Assembly (NCBI RefSeq): GCF_027359595.1
Contig: NZ_CP114783.1
Location: 1,550,001 to 1,614,000 of the forward strand
Origin: Prochlorococcus marinus str. MIT 0912
GTDB lineage: Bacteria > Cyanobacteriota > Cyanobacteriia > PCC-6307 > Cyanobiaceae
Length of the DNA stretch: 64,000 nt
Direction: 5' to 3'
Shown in pieces: positions 8,462 through 18,125 of this stretch. The notes under the pieces were generated by a model. The model ran no database searches. It had not been told where the DNA came from and saw nothing but the letters and a program-made list of their open reading frames with translations. The position numbers were made by a program, and so were the translations under genes. Each line of letters opens with the position of its first letter. The stretch's first letter is position 1.

Positions 8462-9610
8462 ATGGATAATAAGCATCTGATTTTTGATTTTCAATCCTCA
8501 ACACCATGTAGCACAAAGGTCGTTGAGGAAATGGCTCCTTATTGGAATGTGTTGTGGGGTAATCCCTCTAATACTAATAATCGATCCGGTGTTTTTGCTT
8601 CAGCTGCAGTAGAAGTATCTCGTGAAAAAATAGCTGCATATTTGAACATCAATCCGAAAAGACTAATTTTCACGAGTGGGGCAACAGAAGCAAATAATTT
8701 GGGTTTAGTTGGACATGCACGATCTAAAGCACAACTCACTGGAAAACCTGGACACATAATTACCGTTTCAACTGAACATCATGCAGTCCTTGATCCGCTT
8801 AGGCAGCTTCAAAAAGAAGGCTTTCGTTTGTCAGAATTACAACCCAATACAGATGGTTTAATCAATATTGAACAACTATCTGAAGCTGTTGAAAAAGATA
8901 CTTTTTTGGTCAGCGTTATGGCTGCAAATAATGAGATAGGGGTTTTGCAACCTATTGCTGAAATTGGGTCTTTTTGTAAGAGAAAGGGAATTGCTTTTCA
9001 TACTGATGCTGCTCAAGCCTTGGGCTACTTAGATTTAGACCCCGATAAATCTCTCATTGATCTGATGAGTTTGAGTGCGCACAAAATCTATGGCCCTAAA
9101 GGAATTGGGGCTTTGGTGATTAGGGAAGGATTCCCTCTTGAACCATCTCAATATGGAGGAGGTCAAGAGCTGGGATTAAGATCTGGCACGCTCCCTGTCC
9201 CTTTAATTGTTGGTTTCGCAAAGGCAGTCGAAATAACAAAAATTGATCAGGATAAGAGGAATAAGAGACTTTTATTTTTTAGAAATCTATTGTTGAGTGG
9301 ATTAAAAAAGAATATTTCTGGATTGATAGTTAATGGATCTATCGAGCAAAGATTGCCTCATAATCTCAATATTACTTTTCCTGGTGTGAAGGGAAATCAA
9401 TTGCATGGTCAATTAAGAAGATTTATTTTTTGTACTAGTGGTTCAGCTTGCAGTAATGGTGAAGCTTCTCATGTCCTTAAGGAGATAGGACTCTGCAAAA
9501 AAGATGCTGAAGCATCAATAAGGATGAGTATTGGTAGGAAAACTACCGAGAAAGATATCAAAGAAGCTATTGAGATTATTACAAATATAGTGATCAATCT
9601 TAGAAAATAA
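8462..9610 (+). CDS. cysteine desulfurase, NifS/IscS type
   Basis: A PLP enzyme that strips sulfur from cysteine as an enzyme-bound persulfide for Fe-S clusters or thiolated tRNA. Its 382 residues include TSGATEANN (71-79), the PLP lysine K208 in LSAHKIYGPKG, and the persulfide cysteine C330 in CTSGSACSNGE. The extended loop around this cysteine places it in the IscS/NifS (group I) class rather than the SufS class. No scaffold gene adjoins. It is convergent with rsmH, 7 bases apart. Confidence 0.93.
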   Translation: MDNKHLIFDFQSSTPCSTKVVEEMAPYWNVLWGNPSNTNNRSGVFASAAVEVSREKIAAYLNINPKRLIFTSGATEANNLGLVGHARSKAQLTGKPGHIITVSTEHHAVLDPLRQLQKEGFRLSELQPNTDGLINIEQLSEAVEKDTFLVSVMAANNEIGVLQPIAEIGSFCKRKGIAFHTDAAQALGYLDLDPDKSLIDLMSLSAHKIYGPKGIGALVIREGFPLEPSQYGGGQELGLRSGTLPVPLIVGFAKAVEITKIDQDKRNKRLLFFRNLLLSGLKKNISGLIVNGSIEQRLPHNLNITFPGVKGNQLHGQLRRFIFCTSGSACSNGEASHVLKEIGLCKKDAEASIRMSIGRKTTEKDIKEAIEIITNIVINLRK

Positions 9611-9617
9611 GTTAATT

Positions 9618-10532
9618 CTATTTTAAAAATTTCTTTGCAGAAATTCTTAACTTGGCACTTTTACTTCTTGGATTTAATTCTATCTCTTCAGGGCCTGCTC
9701 TCATTGGTTTTTTAGATAGTACTTTTAATCTATGATCAGTTTTAAAACTCGATTTTACTCTTCTATCTTCTAGTGAATGAAAACTCATTACCATAAAAAG
9801 TCCATTTTCTAACAACCAGTTTGGAGCTTTTAAAAGTAAACTGTCGAGCGAACCTAATTCATTATTTACAGCTATTCTTAAAGCCTGAAAAGTTCTTGTT
9901 GAGGGATGAATCCGACCATATCTTTGCTTGGGTGGGAAGCATCCGGCTATTGCATAAGAAAGGTCTTGAGTTCCAGAGTATGGTCCATGTGCAGCTAGAT
10001 CAGTTTTGATTTTTCTTGCAATACGCCTAGAGCGCTTTTCTTCTCCTAATTTATATATTAAATCAGCTAGATCCTTCTCAGAGAGAGTTTCAATGATTTC
10101 AGCTGCACTTGAACCCTTTTTGGGATTCATGCGCATATCTATTGGACCGTTTAGACGAAAGCTAAAACCTCGTGAAGGCTCATCAAGTTGATGACTACTA
10201 ACTCCAAGATCTGCTAAGACGCAAATGGCTTGCTGGTCAAGTGAAAAGTCTGCGAAGTTTGTAGAGATTATTTCTATTCTTGTTCCAAATTTTATTAATT
10301 TTTTTGATGCTGCTTCTCTAGCTATTGGGTCTTGATCAAGCCCTATAATTTTGATTCCTGGGAAATTTTCTAGTATTTGAGCTGAATGCCCTCCTCCTCC
10401 AATGGTGGCATCAATAATTAATCCTTGTTTTGTTAATTCACTTGGTAATTCCTTCAGTGATTGGATTATTTCTTTCCCCATTATAGGGACATGATTAAAG
10501 TTAGAACTTGCACTAATTGGCCCTTCTTTCAT
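9618..10532 (-). CDS. rsmH: 16S rRNA (cytosine(1402)-N4)-methyltransferase
   Basis: Methylates C1402 in the ribosomal P site (formerly MraW). The 304-residue protein has the SAM-binding [10 protein letters not shown] at 41-50, then the RsmH-specific [18 protein letters not shown] and [15 protein letters not shown], and [11 protein letters not shown] near the C-terminus. In many bacteria rsmH opens the dcw cluster, but here it sits alone beside ndhH. It is divergent from ndhH, with about 40 bases between start codons. Confidence 0.96.
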   Translation of the reverse strand: MKEGPISASSNFNHVPIMGKEIIQSLKELPSELTKQGLIIDATIGGGGHSAQILENFPGIKIIGLDQDPIAREAASKKLIKFGTRIEIISTNFADFSLDQQAICVLADLGVSSHQLDEPSRGFSFRLNGPIDMRMNPKKGSSAAEIIETLSEKDLADLIYKLGEEKRSRRIARKIKTDLAAHGPYSGTQDLSYAIAGCFPPKQRYGRIHPSTRTFQALRIAVNNELGSLDSLLLKAPNWLLENGLFMVMSFHSLEDRRVKSSFKTDHRLKVLSKKPMRAGPEEIELNPRSKSAKLRISAKKFLK

Positions 10533-10573
10533 GAGTTTTCACTAGTATTTAAACATTGCTTTGGTTGGGCCTA

Positions 10574-11758
10574 ATGACGCAGCTTGAAACGCGTACCGAG
10601 CCAATGGTGGTCAACTTTGGGCCACATCATCCATCAATGCATGGGGTGCTGCGACTGGTCGTAACCCTTGATGGAGAGGATGTTGTTGATTGTGAACCAG
10701 TTATTGGTTACTTGCATCGAGGGATGGAGAAAATTGCTGAGAATAGAACAAACGTTATGTTTGTTCCTTACGTGAGCCGCATGGATTATGCGGCTGGTAT
10801 GTTTTATGAAGCAATTGTTGTTAATGCCCCTGAGCGTTTAGCAAATATTAAGGTACCTAAACGAGCAAGTTATATCAGAGTGATAATGCTTGAGTTGAAT
10901 AGAATCGCTAACCATTTGCTATGGTTAGGGCCATTTTTGGCTGATGTCGGGGCACAAACTCCTTTCTTCTATATTTTTAGAGAAAGAGAGATGATTTACG
11001 ATTTATGGGAGGCTGCAACTGGTCAAAGATTGATTAATAATAATTATTTTCGTATTGGTGGCGTTGCATGTGATTTACCTTGGGGTTGGTTAGAAAAATG
11101 CAAAGATTTTTGTGATTGGTTTGGTCCGAAAATTGATGAATATGAAAAGTTGATAACTAATAACCCTATCTTTCGTAGACGTATAGAAGGTTTAGGAGTT
11201 ATAGGGAAAGAGCAAGCGATTAACTGGAGTCTGTCTGGTCCAATGCTTCGGGCAGCAGGTGTTCCATGGGATTTGAGAAAGGTAGATCATTATGAATGTT
11301 ATGACGATTTTGAATGGGATATTGCATGGGAGAAAGAGGGGGATTGTTATGCAAGATATAGAGTTCGTATTGAAGAAATGAGACAGTCATTAAAAATATT
11401 GCGACAAGCTTGTGAGATGATTCCTGGGGGTCCCACAGAAAATCTTGAGGCACAAAGGACAGTTGATGGAAAAAAAGGTGATTTATCAGGGTTTGATTAT
11501 CAATATGTAGCTAAGAAAGTTGCACCTACTTTTAAGATTCCTAATGGTGAATTATACACACGCCTTGAGTCTGGAAAAGGAGAGATAGGAGTATTTATTC
11601 AAGGTAATAATGATGTAACTCCTTGGCGGTTTAAAATTAGAGCAGCTGATTCTAATAATTTGCAGATACTTCCTCACATACTGAAGGGAGCTAAAGTCGC
11701 TGACATAATGGCTATCTTAGGTTCTATTGATGTGATTATGGGTTCTGTGGATAGATAG
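10574..11758 (+). CDS. ndhH: NAD(P)H-quinone oxidoreductase subunit H
   Basis: The 49-kDa-type subunit of photosynthetic NDH-1, which lines the plastoquinone site and serves cyclic electron flow, respiration and CO2 uptake on the thylakoid. The 394-residue protein carries [24 protein letters not shown] and a C-terminal MGSVDR typical of the family. I choose ATG 10574 because [11 protein letters not shown] matches family N-termini. The open frame begins 18 bases earlier and adds unrelated residues. The next gene follows after 6 bases. Confidence 0.97.
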   Translation: MTQLETRTEPMVVNFGPHHPSMHGVLRLVVTLDGEDVVDCEPVIGYLHRGMEKIAENRTNVMFVPYVSRMDYAAGMFYEAIVVNAPERLANIKVPKRASYIRVIMLELNRIANHLLWLGPFLADVGAQTPFFYIFREREMIYDLWEAATGQRLINNNYFRIGGVACDLPWGWLEKCKDFCDWFGPKIDEYEKLITNNPIFRRRIEGLGVIGKEQAINWSLSGPMLRAAGVPWDLRKVDHYECYDDFEWDIAWEKEGDCYARYRVRIEEMRQSLKILRQACEMIPGGPTENLEAQRTVDGKKGDLSGFDYQYVAKKVAPTFKIPNGELYTRLESGKGEIGVFIQGNNDVTPWRFKIRAADSNNLQILPHILKGAKVADIMAILGSIDVIMGSVDR

Positions 11759-11764
11759 TTTCTT

Positions 11765-12217
11765 TTGGAAAAGCGTAATCCTAGAGAATGGTTATGTTTG
11801 AAACGAACAGTTCGTTTTGGTGAGACAGATGCTGCTGGTGTGGTGCATTTTCTTGAATTATTCAGATGGTGTCATGAAACTTGGGAAGAAAGTTTAGAAA
11901 ATTATGGAATAGTTTTGCAGGAAATTTTTCCTACAACCCAAATGAATAAATGCCAACTGAATGTAGCTTTACCAGTTGTTCATTGTGAAGCAAATTATTT
12001 TCAACCACTTTATGTTGGAGATACTATCAATATCGAACTGAACCCAGAGAAGATAAATGAGTCTTCATTTATACTTCGATTTAAATTCAAAAAGAATGGT
12101 GAGAAAATTGGTACGACAAATATAAAACATGTATCGATAAATACGATTACAAGAGAAAAATGCGCATTATCTAAGCAAATAAATTTGTGGCTTCATGAAT
12201 CTAGTTTGAATTTTTAG
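11765..12217 (+). CDS. hotdog-fold acyl-CoA thioesterase, probably 1,4-dihydroxy-2-naphthoyl-CoA thioesterase
   Basis: A 150-residue hotdog thioesterase of the 4-hydroxybenzoyl-CoA type. The catalytic aspartate is in RFGETDAAGVVHF (D22). In cyanobacteria this family (Slr0204 type) hydrolyses DHNA-CoA in phylloquinone synthesis. The next genes (menE, menC, menA) support that role, although they lie on the opposite strand. The start is TTG 11765, because the next in-frame ATG would remove the active site. Its end overlaps the end of menE by 4 bases. Confidence 0.83.
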   Translation: MEKRNPREWLCLKRTVRFGETDAAGVVHFLELFRWCHETWEESLENYGIVLQEIFPTTQMNKCQLNVALPVVHCEANYFQPLYVGDTINIELNPEKINESSFILRFKFKKNGEKIGTTNIKHVSINTITREKCALSKQINLWLHESSLNF

Positions 12218-13449
12218 TTAATAGGTCTATTAAGGACTATCCAATCTTGCCATTTTTTGATTTCCCATTTTTTATTGATATTTCTTGAAAGTTTTGGACA
12301 ATCGTACCACTTTAGTGGTTTTTTGGATGGCTGCCAGTCCTCAATGAGATCAGTCAGAAGTGAGATGATTGGATATCTGTTGATTTCTTTCTCTTTGAAT
12401 TTCGTTAAGGCAACTAAACGTTGTCCCCATTTCTTATCACTAACTCCTAGTACAAAAATGTCTTTAATTGGGATTTGATGTTTTGAGACTATTTTCATTA
12501 ATTCTATTTCGATATCTTCTGGGAAAATCGTTTCACCACCTGAATTTATAGCTGAATCTCTTCTGCCTAGAATTTGTATTGCTTTTCTATTGTCGAGACT
12601 GATGTATTGCGCTAAATCGCCTGCTTCCCACCATCCATTCGTATCTGTAATTTCTACGAATTTACCATTATTCCATTTTGAAGTTGCAATTCTACTAGTT
12701 TTAATTTTAAGTGAATGTCTTTTGTTGATTTCTATCTCAACATCTTCAAGAGGGAACCCAACACTATTACTTCCTTTTATAAAATCTTTGGGACTCAAGC
12801 AAGTCACCATTGCTCCAGTTTCGGTAGCCCCATAACAAGGCGCTAAATTAATAGACTTTCTCCGCGCTTTGTCAGCAAGATCTATGGGGATCAAAGCTCC
12901 TCCAAGCCAGATTAAAGCTAGAGATTGCAGCCATTTTAAACCATCAGGATTATCAATCAAAGATAATAATTGAGTTGGGACTAGGGATGTAATTAATGGA
13001 CGTCTATATTTATTAGCTAATGCTTCACTAAACTGCCTAAGTTGAAGCGGTTCATGCATGAAAGAAGGTGAAATCCAGTGATACTCTGATCGCCAAGTGC
13101 GATGTCTCCACCAAGGCATGAAGCCACTTATATGGTGTAAAGGTAGTGAATTCAGAATGATGCACTCATTTGGTGTAAGTCCATGATTCTTTAACCACTT
13201 TCCGGTTGCTAAAGCCGACTTAGTTAGATTTTTAATTGATTGTAAACACAGATTTGGTCCTCCAATACTGCCCCCACTTGCAATGATTATTCCTTCTCCT
13301 TCAGGTAAAGATAACGATGTGGAAAATTTCGTTTGATCTTTTGGAGGTGCTAGATATACCCAGTTATGTTTTTCAAAATTCTTCAAAATTTCTTTTGAAC
13401 ATTCCAGGTTTTTTTCAGGAATACATTTTACAACTGCAATATTGCTCAT
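12214..13449 (-). CDS. menE: O-succinylbenzoate-CoA ligase
   Basis: Adenylates o-succinylbenzoate and joins it to CoA in phylloquinone synthesis. At 411 residues it is a short member of the ANL adenylate-forming superfamily. Visible motifs are the P-loop-like IIASGGSIGGPN (about 55-66), YGATETGAMV, GWWEAGDLA, and a C-terminal lysine in SRNINKKWE. Its start overlaps the end of menC by 4 bases, so it is probably the last gene of a menA-menC-menE operon. Confidence 0.92.
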   Translation of the reverse strand: MSNIAVVKCIPEKNLECSKEILKNFEKHNWVYLAPPKDQTKFSTSLSLPEGEGIIIASGGSIGGPNLCLQSIKNLTKSALATGKWLKNHGLTPNECIILNSLPLHHISGFMPWWRHRTWRSEYHWISPSFMHEPLQLRQFSEALANKYRRPLITSLVPTQLLSLIDNPDGLKWLQSLALIWLGGALIPIDLADKARRKSINLAPCYGATETGAMVTCLSPKDFIKGSNSVGFPLEDVEIEINKRHSLKIKTSRIATSKWNNGKFVEITDTNGWWEAGDLAQYISLDNRKAIQILGRRDSAINSGGETIFPEDIEIELMKIVSKHQIPIKDIFVLGVSDKKWGQRLVALTKFKEKEINRYPIISLLTDLIEDWQPSKKPLKWYDCPKLSRNINKKWEIKKWQDWIVLNRPIN

Positions 13450-14423
13450 GCGGCTTCCCAGACTAATTTTGGATTGTTGTTAAAGAGTGGCCCTTTGGGG
13501 CACCACCCAGGTGCAAGTCCAGGTGCACAAGGATTTTCTCTTTTGAGTTGCATAGCAGCGAGGTGATTAATCCATTTTCTACCAATACCAGTTTCAAAAG
13601 CTGTGCTTATTACTTTTTGACTATCTTCTTTCTCTAGTTCTTTTAAAAGTAATCGAGGATCACCATCTAATGCAGGGCGACGGATTTGCCAACTTTTCCA
13701 TGTTTTTCGTAAATATGGAAATTCAACTAATGATTCATCTAGTGCAATTGGAATTTGATTGGCTAATGAAAATAAACCTTCAATGTCTTTTGATGGGAGT
13801 GGCTGTTCAATCCATTCCAAACGAGATTCGTTTTTGAGTTCGTTACTCCATTCTTGTGCTTTTTGACGACTCCATCCTCCATTCGGATCAATTCGAAGTT
13901 TAAAATTTTTTGGGAGAATATCTAAGATTTTTTGTAATATTCTCTCTTCCTCAAAGTTATTTTCTTGGTTAGATACTTTCCACTTTATTGTAGATGAACT
14001 TTCCTTTTTATTTGATCTATCTATATAGTTAATTATTGACTCTAAAGGATCTATATCTGTAGGTAAAAGATAAGCTGATTTTGTGATATCAAATACTTCA
14101 AAATCTAGCTTTCTTATAGTTTGATTTTCCAAATCGGCTAAGGAGGCTCCCAATCCAAAAGTAAGTGCTCCTAATCCTTCTAATTCACGTAAATAGTTTT
14201 CTATTGAATCTTTTGTAGTTTGTCTTCCAATAAAATTTAGACATTCGATACTTTTTTTTAATTCATTTTTCTCAATAGGTGAAACTTCACCCCATCCACA
14301 ATTCCCATCTGAGTCTTTTATTCTCAACAATAAACCTACCTTGTTATGAATAATTCCTTGCGAGGTGATTAACTTTCTTGTTAATTGAAATGAAAATGGC
14401 TTGATATTAATAATTAATTTCAT
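13446..14423 (-). CDS. menC: o-succinylbenzoate synthase
   Basis: Dehydrates SHCHC to o-succinylbenzoate. The 325-residue protein is an enolase-superfamily member. The three metal-ligand regions are readable as LRIDPNGGW, IEQPLPS and IALDESL, and a basic IKWKV strand carries the expected catalytic lysine region. The N-terminal GWGEVSPI also fits. It overlaps menE by 4 bases and starts 19 bases after menA ends, indicating co-transcription. Confidence 0.91.
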   Translation of the reverse strand: MKLIINIKPFSFQLTRKLITSQGIIHNKVGLLLRIKDSDGNCGWGEVSPIEKNELKKSIECLNFIGRQTTKDSIENYLRELEGLGALTFGLGASLADLENQTIRKLDFEVFDITKSAYLLPTDIDPLESIINYIDRSNKKESSSTIKWKVSNQENNFEEERILQKILDILPKNFKLRIDPNGGWSRQKAQEWSNELKNESRLEWIEQPLPSKDIEGLFSLANQIPIALDESLVEFPYLRKTWKSWQIRRPALDGDPRLLLKELEKEDSQKVISTAFETGIGRKWINHLAAMQLKRENPCAPGLAPGWCPKGPLFNNNPKLVWEAA

Positions 14424-14442
14424 GATTCAACAAAATCAAAAA

Positions 14443-15366
14443 TTAATTATAAAAAAATGAGGATATAGCAAAACCTATACTCAAGCATAAACCATTAATT
14501 GTCTGAAAGCGTAGAGCTAAAAACTTACTATTTTTAATAAGCTCGGGTTGATTGTGATGTCTTTTAATTAATTTGATAAGATCTAAACCTGAAGGAAGGC
14601 TAATTAAACATATAAGAGTCGTTATTGGCCATATTCCACTCATTACTGGAAATAATTCTAATAAAAATATTAGACCAACTAACCACGGTAAAAATTCTGC
14701 CGCTCGATGAGTGCCTAAAACAACTAAGGGTGATTTTTTACCGACAGCAGCATCTTGGTTGATTTGATGAAAATGCGAACAGAACAGAACCAAAGTGGTA
14801 GCCATCGCTGGACCTGCTCCAACCATAAGTGCTGTTCCCCAGGGGATTGCGTGAATATTAGATTTTGTAGAAATAACAATTAGTGCAGCAGCTGTCGCAA
14901 GAGGGCCAAAGGCAATCCAGCATAGGGGTTCTCCCAACCCCTTATACCCCAGTCTAAATGGTGGCCCTTGATATAAATATCCAAGGAAACAGCAAATTAA
15001 GACCAAAAAAAGTACTGTTATTTTACTTTTTAGAGCAAGGATAAATATGATAAATAATCCTAATAAAAGAGAAAAATATGCAACTCGGCTTACAGTGGTT
15101 TTATTACCTGTTAAAGCGACTACAGAGTGGAATTTGTATTTGTCAACGCCAGTTTCATCGTCAAAAAGATCATTGGTAAGGTTTTCCCAAAGCAAAATCA
15201 AGATAGAGGCAATTAGAAAACCGATGAATTGTCCTAGACGAATATTGCCATTATTCCCTAGCTCCCATCCTGCAGATAAAATTACAGGCATTATTGCGAC
15301 TGAATACAATGGCCACTTAATTGCCGCTTGCCAAAGATGTTTCCTTTCAGTTGTAGAAGATTTCAC
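14443..15366 (-). CDS. menA: 1,4-dihydroxy-2-naphthoate phytyltransferase
   Basis: An integral-membrane UbiA-type prenyltransferase that attaches the phytyl chain to DHNA, giving the naphthoquinone precursor of phylloquinone in photosystem I. The 307-residue protein has about eight or nine hydrophobic segments. It carries the diphosphate-binding Asp motif NDLFDDETGVD at residues 65-75 and a second polar motif around NQDAAVGKKS. Phytyl rather than polyprenyl specificity is inferred from the cyanobacterial setting. It is first of the minus-strand men operon and divergent from menF across 99 bases. Confidence 0.93.
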   Translation of the reverse strand: MKSSTTERKHLWQAAIKWPLYSVAIMPVILSAGWELGNNGNIRLGQFIGFLIASILILLWENLTNDLFDDETGVDKYKFHSVVALTGNKTTVSRVAYFSLLLGLFIIFILALKSKITVLFLVLICCFLGYLYQGPPFRLGYKGLGEPLCWIAFGPLATAAALIVISTKSNIHAIPWGTALMVGAGPAMATTLVLFCSHFHQINQDAAVGKKSPLVVLGTHRAAEFLPWLVGLIFLLELFPVMSGIWPITTLICLISLPSGLDLIKLIKRHHNQPELIKNSKFLALRFQTINGLCLSIGFAISSFFYN

Positions 15367-15465
15367 TGATAAAATAACCTTCCTTGTTTGTTTCTTGGTT
15401 CCTTTCTCAAGACTAGGCAGCAGTTCATGTATTGGTTTATTTATGTATAAAGGTTCTAATTAGTT

Positions 15466-16866
15466 ATGAATTTAGAACCTGTTTTTAGTGAGCTTTTAAT
15501 TACTTCTCTTCGCAAATGGAGTGAACGAAAAGTTGATGAATGTATCTTGAGCATTTCTGTCCCTGTAAGTCAAACAGATCCATTAACGACATTACCTTTA
15601 ATTGCTGAAAAACATCAGTTTAGATTTCTTTGGGATCTCTCTCCCGGATTGTGCATTTCTGCCGGAGGACATTGTCAATCTTTGGATTTATCTGGACCAA
15701 AGAGGTTCGAAAATGCACAAAGGTTTAGTGATGAGATTTTCACTCGATTGATAGATATTTCTCCAAGTCCATCATTTTCAGCATCAAGGATTTTATTTTC
15801 ATTTTCTTTCTTTGATCAAATTAAAAGTAATGAAAAATCAATAGATGATAAGTTTTCCCTTCAGGCTGTTTTGCCTAAGTGGCAATTAACTGCAAAAGAT
15901 GGATTGACATGGTTACGATTAAATTCAGTTACCCAAAACCCTTCAGATGTGCGTGAAGCAATAGAAAGATTGTGGTCAATTCGAGAAAAGATAAATAAAT
16001 CACCAGTTCAAATTGTCCATGATGTAAAAGAAAATTTCTTAATCGATAATTTCTCTGATGATTGGAAATCTCAATATCGAGATGCGTTGAACAAAGGGAT
16101 CGAATTAATAAATGCAGGTGATTTGGATAAACTTGTCTTAGCTACGAGACAACGTCTTTCCCTAAGAGAACCATTAGATCCACTGAACTTACTTGCTCGC
16201 TTAAGAGTTCAGCAAACTAATAGTTGTCGATTCCTATGGCAAAAAAATTATGACGAGTCATTTTTTGGTGCATCACCTGAGAGATTAATAAGTCTCAATC
16301 AAAATCAGTTGTTAATTGATGCTTTGGCTGGTACTGCAAAAAAAGGCGATGATGGAAAAGAATTACTTGCCTCTTCTAAAGATTTAAGAGAACACCATTT
16401 TGTAGTTAATTCCATTGTTGAAAAACTTTTAAGAAAAGGTATTGAAGCAAGTCATCCATCTCAACCAAAATTAATTACTCAAGGCCATTTAATTCATTTG
16501 CATACTCTTATTCAAGCATATGTTAGAGAAAAATCTCCTCTTGACTTAGTTAAAATGCTTCATCCAACTCCTGCTGTTGCTGGCTTGCCACTGACTAAAT
16601 CTTTGAGTTGGTTGAGAGCTTTAGAACCATTTGAGCGTCAAACGTATGCTTCTCCAGTTGGATGGATAGATAAAAATCAAAATTCAGAATTTAGAGTGGC
16701 CATTCGTTATGGACAGGTTAGAGGCGATGAACTGAAATTGTTTGCTGGCGCTGGACTTGTAAAAGGATCAACTGTTGAAGGAGAAATGCAAGAAGTAGCT
16801 TTGAAATTTGAAGTTTTAAGAAATCAATTAAACTTAGATAGAATTAATTGTTCAAATGATCTATAA
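15466..16866 (+). CDS. menF: isochorismate synthase
   Basis: Isomerises chorismate to isochorismate, the first step to phylloquinone. The 466-residue protein has the chorismate-binding C-terminal half: [40 protein letters not shown] and [13 protein letters not shown]. An ATAAAGG-containing tract 15-25 bases upstream of the start could be a -10 region. The last 23 bases overlap the 3' end of gshB on the other strand, so the two transcripts must collide or pair there. Confidence 0.93.
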   Translation: MNLEPVFSELLITSLRKWSERKVDECILSISVPVSQTDPLTTLPLIAEKHQFRFLWDLSPGLCISAGGHCQSLDLSGPKRFENAQRFSDEIFTRLIDISPSPSFSASRILFSFSFFDQIKSNEKSIDDKFSLQAVLPKWQLTAKDGLTWLRLNSVTQNPSDVREAIERLWSIREKINKSPVQIVHDVKENFLIDNFSDDWKSQYRDALNKGIELINAGDLDKLVLATRQRLSLREPLDPLNLLARLRVQQTNSCRFLWQKNYDESFFGASPERLISLNQNQLLIDALAGTAKKGDDGKELLASSKDLREHHFVVNSIVEKLLRKGIEASHPSQPKLITQGHLIHLHTLIQAYVREKSPLDLVKMLHPTPAVAGLPLTKSLSWLRALEPFERQTYASPVGWIDKNQNSEFRVAIRYGQVRGDELKLFAGAGLVKGSTVEGEMQEVALKFEVLRNQLNLDRINCSNDL

Positions 16867-17773
16867 GGTTATCAATGACTTGATCTGCTAATGGAATATT
16901 CATTAAGTTTTCTACTTCTCTAATACCCGTTGGACTCGTAACATTAATCTCACTGAGCATCCCTCCAATAACATCTATTCCAACAAAAAAGAGCCCTTCA
17001 TTCTGTAAAGCAGGCTTTATTTGATCGCATATTTCTACTTCTTTAGGAGTTAATTTAGTTATCTCAGCTTTTCCACCTAAAGCGAGGTTGCTTCTGAAGT
17101 CCCCTTTTTTTGGACGTCTATTAATTGCACCTAATGGCTCTCCATTAACCAAAAGGATTCTTTTATCGCCATTCATTACTTCTGGTAGAAATTGTTGCAT
17201 CATTACTGGCAAATGTTCTTGTGAAGTAACCAGTTCGAGTAATGCTTCTAAGCCTGGAGCATCCTTTGCAACTCGTATGACTCCTTGCCCACCTTTCCCT
17301 CCAAGTGGCTTCAAAACAACTTCTCCGTACTCTTTTGCAAATATAATTAATTGTTCCACCCTGCTCGCGACAAGAGTGGGAGCCATTAAATCACTAAATC
17401 TTAAAGCTCCTAACTTTTCATTCCAAGCTCTAAGTGATGCAGGCTTGTTTATTACATTGACACCATCTCTTTCAGCAACTTCTAATAAATGAGTTGCATA
17501 TAAAAAAGCCTCGTCAACAGGTGGATCTTTGCGCATCCAAATGCATGAGAAATCTTTTAAAGGAAGGCTTTTAGACGACTGGATATTGATCCATGGTTCA
17601 CAATTGACTTTGTTGGAAACGACCCATGCATCGTCTCCTCGGGCTTGCAAGTCCGAGGGAGTACAGATCCAAACATCTATGTTGGCTCTAGATGCGGCTT
17701 GCATAAGTGCTGCTGATGAATCCTTATTGGGATTAATATTTTCAATTGGGTCTAAGACAAATAGTTGCTTCAT
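16844..17773 (-). CDS. gshB: glutathione synthetase
   Basis: Adds glycine to gamma-glutamylcysteine with ATP. The 309-residue protein is an ATP-grasp enzyme with [19 protein letters not shown]-like [10 protein letters not shown], and the C-terminal [12 protein letters not shown] of GshB. It begins three bases after grxC ends, so grxC-gshB is almost certainly an operon linking glutathione supply to its use by glutaredoxin. Confidence 0.95.
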   Translation of the reverse strand: MKQLFVLDPIENINPNKDSSAALMQAASRANIDVWICTPSDLQARGDDAWVVSNKVNCEPWINIQSSKSLPLKDFSCIWMRKDPPVDEAFLYATHLLEVAERDGVNVINKPASLRAWNEKLGALRFSDLMAPTLVASRVEQLIIFAKEYGEVVLKPLGGKGGQGVIRVAKDAPGLEALLELVTSQEHLPVMMQQFLPEVMNGDKRILLVNGEPLGAINRRPKKGDFRSNLALGGKAEITKLTPKEVEICDQIKPALQNEGLFFVGIDVIGGMLSEINVTSPTGIREVENLMNIPLADQVIDNLIDHLNN

Positions 17774-17776
17774 GAA

Positions 17777-18067
17777 TCAAGTTCTAATTCCAATCAGTTC
17801 ATTTAATTCGTTGTTTCTCTCAAGTTCGTAGAGCTCGTCGCAACCTCCAATACTTTTTTCATTAATAAAAATTTGTGGAACAGTTCTGCGACCTCCTGCT
17901 CTTTCAGACATTTTTGTTCTTGCATCATCGTCTCCATCTATAGAATATTCTGTGAATTGAACTCCTTTGTCATTTAGTAGTGCTTTTGCACGTAAGCAAA
18001 ATGGGCAAAATCTCCAAGTGTATATTTCCACTTTAGTAATGCCTGAATCGGGAATTGATCTGTTCAT
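17777..18067 (-). CDS. grxC: glutaredoxin (dithiol, GrxC type)
   Basis: A small thiol-disulfide reductase that uses glutathione. The 96-residue protein has the active site CPFC at residues 21-24, the cis-proline motif TVPQIF, and GGCDEL for glutathione binding. It is the first gene of the grxC-gshB pair. Its start lies only about 58 bases from the probable start of prfB on the opposite strand. Confidence 0.95.
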   Translation of the reverse strand: MNRSIPDSGITKVEIYTWRFCPFCLRAKALLNDKGVQFTEYSIDGDDDARTKMSERAGGRRTVPQIFINEKSIGGCDELYELERNNELNELIGIRT

Positions 18068-18125
18068 TTATAGTTTTTGGGTGGATATGCTGATAGCTTT
18101 TAATGTATTGATTCTATTACTTCGC

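Noticed and set aside
9630-9650. Weak AAATTTC/AGAAATT stem between the desulfurase and rsmH
   Set aside because: It overlaps the rsmH coding end, is short and A+T-only, and lacks a T-run, so I do not call a terminator.
10556-10573. Six extra N-terminal residues of NdhH
   Set aside because: Family members begin at [11 protein letters not shown]; the extension has no match in what I know of NdhH.
17088-17492. 134-codon plus-strand ORF inside gshB
   Set aside because: It lies wholly opposite an intact ATP-grasp gene and shows no family motif.
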